A DNA stretch of 64,000 nt from JAFALK01 sp042701975 (GCA_042701975.1 CP170561.1:930001-994000); one strand, 5' to 3'. Numbered from the stretch's first letter, positions 34,716 to 43,970 are shown. The notes: a model not told the origin generated them from the letters alone. Translations and numbers: made by a program.

Positions 34716-36887
34716 TCACTTCACGAAGCGGGCCAGCAGGCGGATGTAGGCCGTCTGGTAGCCGTTCGAGTTCTCGCTGATGGGCCAGGAGTTCAGCGGC
34801 CAGCCATCATTGAAGTCGAGGTAGGACTTCTGGGGCGGCTGGCCCCACGGCGGCGACGGGCGGGTCGAGCCGCAGGCGGATGAGACGCCCGGGCAGCGGC
34901 TGTCCCAATCCCACTGGTTGTAGTTCGGGCCGCCCACCAGGATGCCGGGCGCCGGGCCATAGGTCGAGGTGGCCGCGCTGTCCCAGCGTGCGCTGCCGTC
35001 CTTGAACCAGGAATGGAAGATCTGGTTGACCGATTTCTCCGCGCCGAAGCTCGTCATGTTGGTCAGGTAGACCTTGCCGAACGGGTTCACGCCGTGCAGG
35101 TAGTGCAGGTAGTCGGCCGCAGCGTCGGCCACCTCGTCGGCAGTGCGGCGGTTGATGCCGTAGTAGCTTTCGGTGGTGAACACCGTGCCGGCCAGTGCCT
35201 TCGCGCCGTTGCTGCCCCAGGTGTAGTCGGTCAGGTAGGCGCGATATGGGTCGCGCTGGGCGTCGACCGCACCCCAGCCGCCGTAGTCTGGACGAGCCCA
35301 CAGGTCGAGGTAGCGAGTGCGGATGTTGCTGGCCACCATGGACGTGGCGCCTGGCTGTGCCGCGTAGTACAACAAGGTGTTGGCGCTGCCGAAGTTGAAG
35401 GCCGACAGGTACCACTGCGAGAACATCGGCTCTTCCTGGTAGTGGGCATCGACATAGTCGCGATAGATGGCTTCGCCCGTGGCCGCGTACAGCTTGATGG
35501 CAGCGAAGAGGCGCAGTTGCAGGCGCCCGGCGGCGTCCGGGTCCTGCTGGCCGGCGCCGAGGCCTTGGGTGCCGTTGGCCGCGTCGTTGTTGCGGAACGA
35601 GACGTTGGGGTTGGCCGTCGCCCAGTCCCAGGCACGCTTGGCGCGCGCCTTCAGGTCTGCGGCGTAGGTCTTCATCGCCGCGTTGTTCAGGCCGTCGAAG
35701 ACCTTGGCACCCTGCGCATAGGCCGCGGCGGCCGCCAGCGTGGCGCCGGTGCTGGCGTCTCCGTAGTAGCTCGGATCGGTGGCGGCCGACGGCGGGCTCG
35801 CGTGCCCTACGCCGACAATCGATAGCACCGAGCCGTCGCTGTCCTGCATGCGCACCAACCAATCCAGGCCCCACTTCACCTCGTCGAGCAGGTCGGGAAT
35901 GCCGTTGTACGACTCGGGTAGGTTGAAGTCATCGGTCCAGACGCTGGGGTTTTGCGTGTAGGCGTCGAGCAGGTCCTGCACATAGCTGGCTCCCCAAATG
36001 GTGTACTTGTTGTAGTCGCCCGCGTCATACCAACCGCCGCGCAGGTCGCGCGCCGTGGCGGCGTTGTTCTTGTCCAGCCAGCGGCGTGCCTGCGAGTCCT
36101 GGCCCGCCTTCAGGTGGCTGGCGCCATCGGCCCAGCCTGAACCGGCCTGCGCCGCGTTCTTGGCCTGACCCGCCCGCTGGTAGAAGAAGGTTCGCACGGC
36201 CTGGATCAGCACATTGCGGTAGACGTTGTCACCGATCTCAAAGCGCGCCGAACGTTGGTTGGCGACCGGGTCGACGATCTCGTACGTGCCAGGCGTCGTG
36301 ATCTGGCTGAAATCGAAATGCCACACCTGATCGCCCGATGACGGGTCGGTGTTCAACCCGTTCCAGTCGCGGGGCCAGAAGGTATAGACGACGGAGCCGT
36401 TGGCCGTGTTCACCACCTGGAGCTGTTGGGGCCAGTAGAAGTCCTGGCTGTCATAGCCGACGCGTGGCAGGCGCAGCACAGCGATCTTCTTGCGGTTAGG
36501 CAGGTAGCCGAACTGGTCGACCATGATGAATTTGGCGACATTGGCGGCCGGCACGGGCGCAATGTTGAAGGTGAAGTTCTGTACCGTCTTCGCGCCGCAG
36601 GTGTTCGTATAGGTCGCCGTGGCCGTGCAGCTGGCATTGAGCTTGAGCTCCTGCTCGCGCGCAGAGCCCGAGGCCCCGCAGCCGCTCCACGACCAGGTGC
36701 CCTGCAGCGGTTGTGGCCCGAGCACAACCCGCGAGCCGGCGTTCAGCGTCGCCGATGACCTGACGGTCCATGCGCTGGTTCCATTGATGTTGAGATAAGG
36801 GGTGACGGCGCTGGGCTGGCACGTCTGTGCCAGCGCCGGCGCAGCCAATGCTGCCAGTGAGAGCAGTACGCCTGTTTTGATTGCCAC
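34716..36887 (-). CDS. GH9 glycoside hydrolase with CelD_N-like domain and N-terminal WSW module
   Basis: An exported protein of 723 aa from the GTG at 36887, which has a GGAG seven bases upstream and starts a clean signal peptide (AIKTGVLLSLAALAAPALAQ); an ATG at 36914 would add nine residues. Residues about 22-110 form a Cys-rich module with GTWSWSGCGASGSAREQ. Next comes an Ig-like CelD_N-type domain with VDQFGYLPNRKKIAVL, then the GH9 (alpha/alpha)6 domain. The catalytic base lies in GGWYDAGDYNKYT (Asp288, Asp291) and the catalytic acid in PISENSNGYQ (Glu705). GH9 enzymes are mostly endo-beta-1,4-glucanases, some acting on xyloglucan. In this locus a backbone-cutting role is plausible. Confidence 0.92.
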   Translation of the reverse strand: MAIKTGVLLSLAALAAPALAQTCQPSAVTPYLNINGTSAWTVRSSATLNAGSRVVLGPQPLQGTWSWSGCGASGSAREQELKLNASCTATATYTNTCGAKTVQNFTFNIAPVPAANVAKFIMVDQFGYLPNRKKIAVLRLPRVGYDSQDFYWPQQLQVVNTANGSVVYTFWPRDWNGLNTDPSSGDQVWHFDFSQITTPGTYEIVDPVANQRSARFEIGDNVYRNVLIQAVRTFFYQRAGQAKNAAQAGSGWADGASHLKAGQDSQARRWLDKNNAATARDLRGGWYDAGDYNKYTIWGASYVQDLLDAYTQNPSVWTDDFNLPESYNGIPDLLDEVKWGLDWLVRMQDSDGSVLSIVGVGHASPPSAATDPSYYGDASTGATLAAAAAYAQGAKVFDGLNNAAMKTYAADLKARAKRAWDWATANPNVSFRNNDAANGTQGLGAGQQDPDAAGRLQLRLFAAIKLYAATGEAIYRDYVDAHYQEEPMFSQWYLSAFNFGSANTLLYYAAQPGATSMVASNIRTRYLDLWARPDYGGWGAVDAQRDPYRAYLTDYTWGSNGAKALAGTVFTTESYYGINRRTADEVADAAADYLHYLHGVNPFGKVYLTNMTSFGAEKSVNQIFHSWFKDGSARWDSAATSTYGPAPGILVGGPNYNQWDWDSRCPGVSSACGSTRPSPPWGQPPQKSYLDFNDGWPLNSWPISENSNGYQTAYIRLLARFVK

Positions 36888-36954
36888 GTTTGTCTCCGTT
36901 CTTGTCTTCACCATAGGGCTGGGTTCGCGGGTGATTCGTTGTGACTCGGCGCCG

Positions 36955-39003
36955 TCATTTCTCCAGCAGGTCTGCGCCGCGCGCTTCCAGCCGCAGCGTG
37001 CCGTCGAAGCGATTGCCGCTGAGCACGCCCTTCATGACACCGTCGATGGCGATGTCGACCGGCGCGTTGTTGGTGTTGACATAGAGCACGCGCCCGTCGA
37101 CCACACGGGCGAACACGCCATCTGGCGTTTTCGGGCCAGGCTCAATGCCCAGGTCGGCATAGAGCCGACGCAGTAAAGGCCCCATGATCTCCGGCTGTGC
37201 CGGTGTCGCGACGTAGATGGCGCGCCCCTTGCCGAAGCTGTTGACGGTGATCGCAGGCGGGTTGCCATCGAAGTTGGTGAATCGCGCCATCACCTCAGCG
37301 GTGGAAGGCTCCAGCACCTCGAAGTGCGCGATCGAAGTCTTGATCTCCTCGTCGCCCAGCTTCACCGTGCCGGTCCAGTCGTAGAACTCGTTGGTGCGCA
37401 GGCCGAAGACGTCGGTCAGCTGGCCCGGCAGCGGCGTGCTGTGCCACTGGTTGTTGTCGTTCACCTTGGCGGACTGTGCGGTCATCACCACCGTGCCGCC
37501 ATCGGCAACGAACTTGCGCACCGCCTCGGTCGACGCCTTGTCCAGCAGGTACATGCCGGGCAGGATGATCAGGCGGTAGCGACTCAGATCCTCATAGGAG
37601 AGCTTGATGATGGCGACGTCAACGTTGTCCTTCAGCAGCGGCTCGAAGGCGCCTTGTGCCTGCTTTAGGTAAGGCGTCTTGATGTATTGGCGGACCGTGT
37701 TGGATGGGCCGTTCGGGCTGGTGGCATGGACGTTCTCGAACGAGTAGGCGATGGCCACCTTGGGCTCGACTTTGCGCGGGAAGCCGAGCTTCTCCAGCTT
37801 GGCGTAGCTGTCGGCGATGCCAGCCCACTCGGTGAGCCGCCATGACGGCCGATCATCGTGGTCGATCAAGCCCATCAGCGCCTGCTCCTCGCCGCCGAGG
37901 TGGCTGTTGAAGGTCCAGGCCACGGCGGCCTGCCCCCCCATCAGCAGCACAAAGTGCGCCCACATGCGCGACCAGCCCTTGCTGCCGTAGGAGCCGCCGC
38001 CGCCGGCTGCGAACTCGTTGAACCAGGTAGGCGTCGTCATGCCCCCCTTGATGAGGGCTGCCTCCCAGCCGCCGTTGATCGCGTCGCCGGCGTAGAAGCC
38101 CATCGCACCGTAAGTGGTGTGCTGGCGGTAGCTGCCGAGGAAGTCGAAGCCGCGGCGGCCGGCCCAGTCCCAGTAGTTGGACAGCACCGGCTTGTTCGGC
38201 GTGTTCTTCTTGCGCACCGCTTCGAGATCGCCAAGGGTGGCGATGGTCACGTCGGACCAGAAGCGCCGCAGGTCCAGATAACGCTCGGCCGGGCCAGGGC
38301 CGTCGGCGTAGGGCAGCCGCACCTCGTCCCAGTTGCCGATGCGGCGCGACCAGCGCTGCGTGGCCCAGGCCTTGTTCAGCGCGTCGATGCTGGCGTAGCG
38401 CTTCTTCAGCCATGCCACGAAGCGCTTGCGATCGGCCTCGGAGTACGACATGAAGCCGTTGCCGATCTCGTTGTCGTAGCCCACAGCCAGCAGCGCCGGG
38501 TGTTTGGCATAGCGTTGGGTCAGCGTGTCGGCCATGCGCACGGCCAGGCGCCGGTAGTCGGGGTCGCCGATGTTGTCCATGTAGCGCTCAGCGGGTGCCA
38601 GGCGGGTGCCGGCCTGGTTGGTGATGTCCACGCCAGGGTATTTGTGATGCAGCCACATGGGCGCGGGCAGGCCGGGGATGTCGAGGATGACTTTGATGCC
38701 GGCCCCCTGCATCTCGTTCATCACCGCGTCGAAGTGCTTGAACTCGAACTTGCCGTCGGCGGGTTCGAAGTAGTCCCAGGACAGGTCTCCCATGCGCACG
38801 ACCTTGAAGCCGGCCTGCTTCATCAGCGCCACGTCGTGCTTGACCTGCTCGAGGCTGCGGTCGACTGGTTGGTAGTTGACGCCGGCAAAGAGCTGACCGG
38901 CACCTGGCCAGTCGGGATGGCCATCGGCGCTCTGAGCGTGAGCGAAGGTCAGCGAGGCCAGCGAGAGTGCGCAGGCGAGGAGGGTCTTCTGGAGAATTTT
39001 CAT
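36955..39003 (-). CDS. GH42 beta-galactosidase, exported
   Basis: A protein of 682 aa with a Sec signal peptide (about residues 1-24, LTFAHAQ), unusual because most GH42 enzymes are cytoplasmic. The TIM-barrel domain starts GVNYQPVDRSLEQVKHD. The acid/base is Glu179 in GYDNEIGNG and the nucleophile Glu330 in TWFNEFAAGG. A trimerisation-type domain and C-terminal beta domain follow (GTVVMTAQSAKV; TPDGVFARVVDGRVLYVN). GH42 enzymes cut terminal beta-galactose or arabinopyranose. The start at 39003 begins the signal peptide; the frame is open further upstream into the next gene without meaning. It sits 40-50 bp from GH neighbours on both sides, on the same strand. Confidence 0.92.
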   Translation of the reverse strand: MKILQKTLLACALSLASLTFAHAQSADGHPDWPGAGQLFAGVNYQPVDRSLEQVKHDVALMKQAGFKVVRMGDLSWDYFEPADGKFEFKHFDAVMNEMQGAGIKVILDIPGLPAPMWLHHKYPGVDITNQAGTRLAPAERYMDNIGDPDYRRLAVRMADTLTQRYAKHPALLAVGYDNEIGNGFMSYSEADRKRFVAWLKKRYASIDALNKAWATQRWSRRIGNWDEVRLPYADGPGPAERYLDLRRFWSDVTIATLGDLEAVRKKNTPNKPVLSNYWDWAGRRGFDFLGSYRQHTTYGAMGFYAGDAINGGWEAALIKGGMTTPTWFNEFAAGGGGSYGSKGWSRMWAHFVLLMGGQAAVAWTFNSHLGGEEQALMGLIDHDDRPSWRLTEWAGIADSYAKLEKLGFPRKVEPKVAIAYSFENVHATSPNGPSNTVRQYIKTPYLKQAQGAFEPLLKDNVDVAIIKLSYEDLSRYRLIILPGMYLLDKASTEAVRKFVADGGTVVMTAQSAKVNDNNQWHSTPLPGQLTDVFGLRTNEFYDWTGTVKLGDEEIKTSIAHFEVLEPSTAEVMARFTNFDGNPPAITVNSFGKGRAIYVATPAQPEIMGPLLRRLYADLGIEPGPKTPDGVFARVVDGRVLYVNTNNAPVDIAIDGVMKGVLSGNRFDGTLRLEARGADLLEK

Positions 39004-39050
39004 GGTGAGCGGCCCTGTTTGAGCCCTTGTGTTCGTTGGATTTGAGTGCT

Positions 39051-40709
39051 TCAAACGAGGCCGCGGCCGAATACCTTCAACACGACCGCCGGCGCGCCGG
39101 CCAGGCCTTCGGGCAGGCGCATCTCCAAGCCCTCCCGGCTGCGCTTGAAAGACTGGCTTCCTGCGACCCCGAGCACCTCGACACGGTCGATGCCGCCGGG
39201 TGCGAAGGCAGAGTCCTGGGCCAGCGAACTCACGCGCATCACGCCGTCCCGGGGCCAGCCCAGCGCGATGGCGTAGAGCGCACCGCCCTTGGTCGTGAAC
39301 CGTATGTCCTGGGCGGTGAAGGGCCGCGCGGACTGCTCGCCCATCGCGCCGCCCTTGACTTGCGTCGGCCCTTCGCCGAAGCGCAGCCAAGGCCGCGTGC
39401 CGTGGATGGCCTCGCCATTGCGCTGCATCCACGAGGCGATGCCCTCCAGCGTCTGGCGCTCGTCGCTATCGATGCTGCCGTCGCCCTTCATCGGCACCGA
39501 CAGCAGCAGGTTGCCGTTCTTGGAGACGACATCGCAGAGGATGTGCAGGACCGTGGCGGCCGACTTGTACTGGTGGTTCTCGAAGACGCTGCGGCTGTAG
39601 TGCCAGTCGCCGATGCAGGTATCGGTCTGCCAGGGATGCTGCTGGATGTCGTCGCGGGAGCCGCGTTCGACGTCTTCCACCACGGCCAGGCGGCGGTCGC
39701 CGTGCAGGCCCTTGGCGTTCAACACCGCTTCCAGGCTGCCACCGTGCCAGGCCCTGTTGGCGTTGTAGTAGTGGGCGGCGATGTCCATGCCGGCCTGGCC
39801 GAGTGGGATGCCGTCGTTGTCGAAGTACAGCAGGTCGGGCCGGTAGCTGTCGATGAGGTCCCGGCAGCGCAGGAACCAGCGGCGCGTGAAGGCCGGGTTG
39901 TTCGCCGGCGGCGGCACGTGCCAGACACCGTCGTTGGCGGCATGCCAGTCGGCGGCTGCCTTGGGGTCGGTGAAGCCGTCGGGGATGACCATGTTGCGGC
40001 CGGTGTAGAGATCCTGCGGGGCCAGGCCCTCCCACCATTTGCCCTTGCCATCGGCCTGCGTGAGCTTGAAGGCGTCGTAGCGCTTGCCGGCGAATGGCCC
40101 CTGAGCGTCATAGCCATAGGCCGTCTGGAACCAGTGCCAAGCATTGCCGGCATGGTTGCTGACGCCGAAGCGTAGACCGCGTTTGCGCGCCGCCTTGGCC
40201 CAGGTGCCGACGATGTCGCGCTTGGGGCCGATGCGGGTGCTGTTCCAGCCGTGGTACTTGGAGTCGAAGTTGTCGAAGTTGTCGTGGTGATTGGCCAGCG
40301 AGACGAAGTACTTGGCGCCGCACTTCACGTACAGGTCCAGCAGATCGTCGGGGTTCCAGTTCTCGGCCTTCCAGCGGTGGTTCATCTCCATGAAACCCGT
40401 CTCAGTGGGGTGGCCGTAGACCTTCAGGTGATGCTCGTACTGGGCATGGCCCTGGATGTACATATTGCGGGCGTACCAGTCGCCCGCCTCGGGGACGCAC
40501 TGCGAGGTCCAGTGTGCCCAGATGCCGAACTTGGCGTCGCGAAACCAGTCGGGGGCGCGGTAACCGCCGATGAGCGAGTCCCACTCGGGCATGAAGGCCG
40601 GAGGCCCGGCATGGACGTATGGCGCCACCAACGTGCCGGCCGCAGCCGTGGCCCGCAGGAGGGTGCGCCGCGTCAGCGCAGCGCCGACGGTTGTACTGTT
40701 TGCTTGCAT
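39051..40709 (-). CDS. GH29 family alpha-L-fucosidase, Tat-exported (paralogue 1)
   Basis: A protein of 552 aa with a twin-arginine signal (TRRTLLRATAAAGTLVAP) rather than a Sec signal. The catalytic domain contains FGIWAHWTSQCVPE, SLANHHDNFDNFDS with the His-His pair and LLYFDNDGIPL, where Asp297 should be the nucleophile. KNGNLLLSVPMKGDG is the usual GH29 C-terminal end of the barrel, followed by a beta-sandwich domain. It is very similar along its whole length to the neighbouring 40727-42382 gene, so the two arose by tandem duplication. The 552-aa length and WAHWxxQ motif fit GH29 subfamilies that prefer fucosyl-galactose or unusual linkages; the precise bond is unknown. Confidence 0.9.
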   Translation of the reverse strand: MQANSTTVGAALTRRTLLRATAAAGTLVAPYVHAGPPAFMPEWDSLIGGYRAPDWFRDAKFGIWAHWTSQCVPEAGDWYARNMYIQGHAQYEHHLKVYGHPTETGFMEMNHRWKAENWNPDDLLDLYVKCGAKYFVSLANHHDNFDNFDSKYHGWNSTRIGPKRDIVGTWAKAARKRGLRFGVSNHAGNAWHWFQTAYGYDAQGPFAGKRYDAFKLTQADGKGKWWEGLAPQDLYTGRNMVIPDGFTDPKAAADWHAANDGVWHVPPPANNPAFTRRWFLRCRDLIDSYRPDLLYFDNDGIPLGQAGMDIAAHYYNANRAWHGGSLEAVLNAKGLHGDRRLAVVEDVERGSRDDIQQHPWQTDTCIGDWHYSRSVFENHQYKSAATVLHILCDVVSKNGNLLLSVPMKGDGSIDSDERQTLEGIASWMQRNGEAIHGTRPWLRFGEGPTQVKGGAMGEQSARPFTAQDIRFTTKGGALYAIALGWPRDGVMRVSSLAQDSAFAPGGIDRVEVLGVAGSQSFKRSREGLEMRLPEGLAGAPAVVLKVFGRGLV

Positions 40710-40726
40710 GATGAATCCGGGTGCGA

Positions 40727-42382
40727 TCAAACCAGGCCGTTGCCCTTGATCTTCAAAGCAATGGCCGATGAACCGGCGAGTCCGTCGGGCACGCGCACCT
40801 CCAGCCCCTTGGTCGTGCGCGTGAAGGCCAGCGGTTCGAAAGCGCCCAACACCTCCACACGCTCGATAGTGCCCGGCGCCAGTGGCGAGTCCTGCGCCAG
40901 CGCGGCAAGGCGCAGCACGCCGCTCTTGGGCCAACCAAGAGCCACGGCGTAGAGCGCGCCGCCTTTGGTTGTATAGCGAACATCCTCTGCGCTGAACGCC
41001 ATCGGCGCGCCTTCTTCGGCATCGGCATGCACGCGGGTCGGGCCTTCGCCGTAGCGGCGCCATGGGCGTGTGCCATGGATGGCCTCGGCGTTGCGGCCCA
41101 TCCAGTCGGCCAGGTCGGCCAGGATCTTGCGTTCGTCCGAATCGATGCTGCCGTCACCCCGCAATGGCACCGACAGCAGCAGGTTGCCGTTCTTGGCGAC
41201 GATGTCGCACAGGCGGTGGATCACGGCGGAGGCCGGCTTGTACTGGTGGCCCTCGTACATCCAGCGGTTGTAGTGCCACTCACCAATGCAGGTGTCGGTC
41301 TGCCAGGGCAGAGGCTCGATGCCTTCGCGGAAGCCCCGCTCTGTGTCCTCCACGAGGCCGGGGCGTCGCTCGGGCGGCAGGAACTTGGCGTTGACGACGG
41401 CTTCCAGCTTGCCGCCGTGCCAAGCCATGTTGGCGTTGTAGAAATGGGCGGTGATGTCCAGCCCGGTCTGGCCCAGCGGCAGGCCATAGTTGTCGAAGTA
41501 CAGCAAGTCGGGGCGGTAGCTGTCGACGAGGTCGCGGCAGCGCAAAAACCATTGGCGCGTGAACGCGGGGTTCTTCGCCGGCGGGTCCTCGCTCCAGAGG
41601 CGGTCGTTGGCCTCGTGCCAATCCTGAGCGGCCTTGATGCTGGTGATGCCGTCGGGGATCACCATATTGGGGCCCGTATACAGCTCCTGCGGGTCCAGGC
41701 CTTCCCACCAGGTCCCCTTGCCGTCACGCTTGCTGAGCTGAAAGGCGTCGTAGCGCTGGCCGGCCAGCGGCCCTTCGGCGTCGTAGCCGTAAGCCGGCTG
41801 CAGCCAGTGCCAAGCGTGTGCTGAGTGGTTGCTGACGCCGAAGCGCAGGCCACGTTTGCGGGCGGCCTTAGCCCAGATGCCGACGATGTCGCGCCTGGGG
41901 CCGACCCGTACGCTGTTCCAGCCGTGGTACTTGGAGTCGTAGGCGTCGAAATTGTCGTGGTGGTTGGCCAGCGCGACGAAGTACTTCGCACCAGCCTTCA
42001 CGTACAGGTCGAGCAACTCGTCCGGGTTCCAGTTCTCCGCCCTCCAGCGGTTCTGAATCTCCATGAAACCCACCTTCGTCGGGTGGCCGTAGGTTCTTAC
42101 ATGATGGTCGTAGTGGCCGTGGCCCTGCAAGTACATGCTGCGCGCGTACCAGTCGCCCACTTCGGGCACACACTGCGCGCTCCAGTGAGCCCAGATGCCG
42201 AACTTGGCGTCGCGGAACCAGTCCGGCGTTTGGTAGCCGCTGATCAACGAGTCCCAGGTGGGTGCAAACGGGGCAGGTGCGGCATGCGCGTGCGCCGCCG
42301 CCAGTGCGCTGGCGCAGGCCGTGGTTCGCAGGAACAAGCGGCGCGTCCAGATGGCGTCCTGGTTCTTCTTACTTGTTTGCAT
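40727..42382 (-). CDS. GH29 family alpha-L-fucosidase, Tat-exported (paralogue 2)
   Basis: A protein of 551 aa with a twin-arginine signal (WTRRLFLRTTACASALAA) and the same motifs as its neighbour: FGIWAHWSAQCVPE, ALANHHDNFDAYDS, LLYFDNYGLPL (nucleophile Asp297) and KNGNLLLSVPLRGDG. Differences cluster in the N-terminal 40 residues, the loop after GKGTWWEG and the C-terminal beta domain, so the two copies may have diverged in substrate. It is the promoter-proximal gene of the five-gene minus-strand run that ends at 32303, and a 383-bp regulatory gap precedes it. Confidence 0.9.
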   Translation of the reverse strand: MQTSKKNQDAIWTRRLFLRTTACASALAAAHAHAAPAPFAPTWDSLISGYQTPDWFRDAKFGIWAHWSAQCVPEVGDWYARSMYLQGHGHYDHHVRTYGHPTKVGFMEIQNRWRAENWNPDELLDLYVKAGAKYFVALANHHDNFDAYDSKYHGWNSVRVGPRRDIVGIWAKAARKRGLRFGVSNHSAHAWHWLQPAYGYDAEGPLAGQRYDAFQLSKRDGKGTWWEGLDPQELYTGPNMVIPDGITSIKAAQDWHEANDRLWSEDPPAKNPAFTRQWFLRCRDLVDSYRPDLLYFDNYGLPLGQTGLDITAHFYNANMAWHGGKLEAVVNAKFLPPERRPGLVEDTERGFREGIEPLPWQTDTCIGEWHYNRWMYEGHQYKPASAVIHRLCDIVAKNGNLLLSVPLRGDGSIDSDERKILADLADWMGRNAEAIHGTRPWRRYGEGPTRVHADAEEGAPMAFSAEDVRYTTKGGALYAVALGWPKSGVLRLAALAQDSPLAPGTIERVEVLGAFEPLAFTRTTKGLEVRVPDGLAGSSAIALKIKGNGLV

Positions 42383-42765
42383 CTCTGATCGTCGTGATGA
42401 GGTCGCAAAAGGCCGGGCGTGTTTCTAGGGGGCAGGCTGGAGACATGTTGCATATGCCATCGGTCGGCGCTTCGCCTGCCATCTATTGCTGCTTGGTGAG
42501 CGACCCAGTCCTGCCGCCATCGCCCTCGTCGGTAGCTCGATCTGTGAAGCGGGGTCCAAGCGAATCGAACGGCTGTATCGGCAAATACACGCAGCGATTC
42601 CTACGCTTACGCATCCTGAGCATCGTTGATTTACTGGTACATCATTGAAGGAAAACAAAAGCGGTCAGACCGCATTCAGGCAATGATATGCTCTGGTCGA
42701 ACCAAATCGATCTGGGAGAACCCCTAGTCTTGATGGGTTCCCGCGCGCCGGGCTCGGGCTCCAGC
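42383..42765. other. Control region in front of the glycoside hydrolase run
   Basis: These 383 bp lie between the LacI-type regulator and the first GH29 gene, both on the minus strand. No open frame looks like protein. The stretch is more A/T-rich than the surrounding genes and should hold the promoter of the five-gene run. It contains the perfect palindrome at 42661-42673 and a TGGT-CGA-ACCA element at 42694-42704. I could not place a convincing -35/-10 pair. Confidence 0.6.
42661..42673. promoter_or_regulatory. Candidate LacI-type operator, GCGGTCAGACCGC
   Basis: A perfect 13-bp palindrome (six-base arms around a central A) lies in the gap before the GH29 genes and next to the LacI-family regulator gene. 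A looser palindrome, TGGT-CGA-ACCA, follows at 42694-42704. LacI-family repressors usually bind such symmetric sites near the promoters they control. The palindrome is seen; the pairing with this regulator is inferred. Confidence 0.5.
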
Positions 42766-43881
42766 TCAGACGATGAGCAGCGGAATGCGCCTTGGTTCAG
42801 CCAGCGTCCGGCCGGCAACGACCTCGGGGAGGAGCACGACGTTGGGCGCCCCGGTATAGCGTTGCCCTTGGCGCGAGGCCTCAATGAGATTCATCAGCAC
42901 CTCAACAGACTGCTGGCCCATCTCGTGCAGGGGTTGTCGGACCGCAGCCATGTGCAGCGTACGTGCCGGCAACGTGTAGTCGAAGCTTGTAACGGAAATA
43001 TCGCGAGGGACCTGCAACCCGCGCGCCGCCAGCGTCTCCATGCAACCGACGGCGATGTCATCGCTGCCGGCGAACACAGCTTCGGGCAGCGGCTGACCAC
43101 GGTGGCGCTGCAGCCAAGCCTGCATCTCTTGGCTCGCTCCTTCGATGTCGTACGCCACACGGAGCACATGGTCGAGTGGCGGGGGCAGTCCGATTTCGGC
43201 GTGCGCACGCAGATACCCTTCAAGGCGGCGATCCGCACTGGGGTAGCCCGCCGGCCCGCCCATGTGGAGGATGCGCCGATGTCCCAAGCTGAGCATCCGG
43301 CGCACCATTTCATAGGCGCCGACTTCGTCGTCGCACTCGAAATTCACCCCCCCTGGGCGCCAGTTGCCACTCGCGTGGACCGACACCATCGGCGTGTGCT
43401 CGGGCAGCCAGTCGTTTCCGTCGTCTTCCAGTCGTGGAGCGAGGACGACGAGGCCATCGACGCGGCCGTCGCATAAGGCCGGAATGCGAGCTGGCGCTTC
43501 ATCCCAACTGCTGAGCGTGAAGATGGCCGTTGTCTGCCCGGCCGCCCGCGCACCCTCAACAACGCCGCCGAACACTTCCATGAAGTAGGCGTTTGGTTCT
43601 TTGCCCAGGAGGGTGGTGATGAGGCCGATCGTGCCTGTGCGCCGGTAGTTCAGGGCGAGTGCACTGGCGTTGGGCCGGTACTTCAGCCGTTCGGCAGCAG
43701 CCATGACACGCTCACGCGTCTGAGGCGAAACGCGCGCCGAGTTTTGCCCGCCGTTCAATGCGGACGACGCCGCCATCTTGGATACGCAGGCCTCTCGCGC
43801 AACATCGGACAGTGTCGGCAGCTTGCTGCGACGAAGAGTCTTGGGAGGAGCCTCGGCAGGCTTCAGCTTTGAATCGGGCAA
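42766..43881 (-). CDS. LacI family transcriptional regulator
   Basis: A protein of 371 aa. An N-terminal extension of about 20 residues precedes the LacI helix-turn-helix (PTLSDVAREACVSKMAASSALNG), then the hinge with the ALALNYRRTGTIGLI junction, then a periplasmic-binding-protein-like sensor domain (AYFMEVFGGVVEGARAAG; HRRILHMGGPAGYPSADRR; AVFAGSDDIAVGC). It should bind a sugar and release its operator. The gene lies between the five-gene hydrolase run and the divergent GH27 gene, so both are likely targets. The N-terminal extension and the Met-Ala in the HTH turn are slightly unusual. Confidence 0.93.
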   Translation of the reverse strand: MPDSKLKPAEAPPKTLRRSKLPTLSDVAREACVSKMAASSALNGGQNSARVSPQTRERVMAAAERLKYRPNASALALNYRRTGTIGLITTLLGKEPNAYFMEVFGGVVEGARAAGQTTAIFTLSSWDEAPARIPALCDGRVDGLVVLAPRLEDDGNDWLPEHTPMVSVHASGNWRPGGVNFECDDEVGAYEMVRRMLSLGHRRILHMGGPAGYPSADRRLEGYLRAHAEIGLPPPLDHVLRVAYDIEGASQEMQAWLQRHRGQPLPEAVFAGSDDIAVGCMETLAARGLQVPRDISVTSFDYTLPARTLHMAAVRQPLHEMGQQSVEVLMNLIEASRQGQRYTGAPNVVLLPEVVAGRTLAEPRRIPLLIV

Positions 43882-43944
43882 AACGGGCGGGCGAAGGGAA
43901 AGAGGCTGGGCACTTTAGCGCGTGCGTGGCGGAACCAGCATGCG

Positions 43945-43970
43945 CGGGACTGGGCGCCTGGCCAGTCCCG
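43945..43970. repeat. 9-bp inverted repeat between lacI-type and GH27 genes
   Basis: CGGGACTGG (43945-43953) and CCAGTCCCG (43962-43970) are perfect inverted copies with an 8-base spacer, in the 240-bp divergent gap between the LacI-type regulator and the GH27 gene. It could be an operator or an RNA hairpin in the regulator leader. It does not match the GCGGTC palindrome at 42661. Confidence 0.55.
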
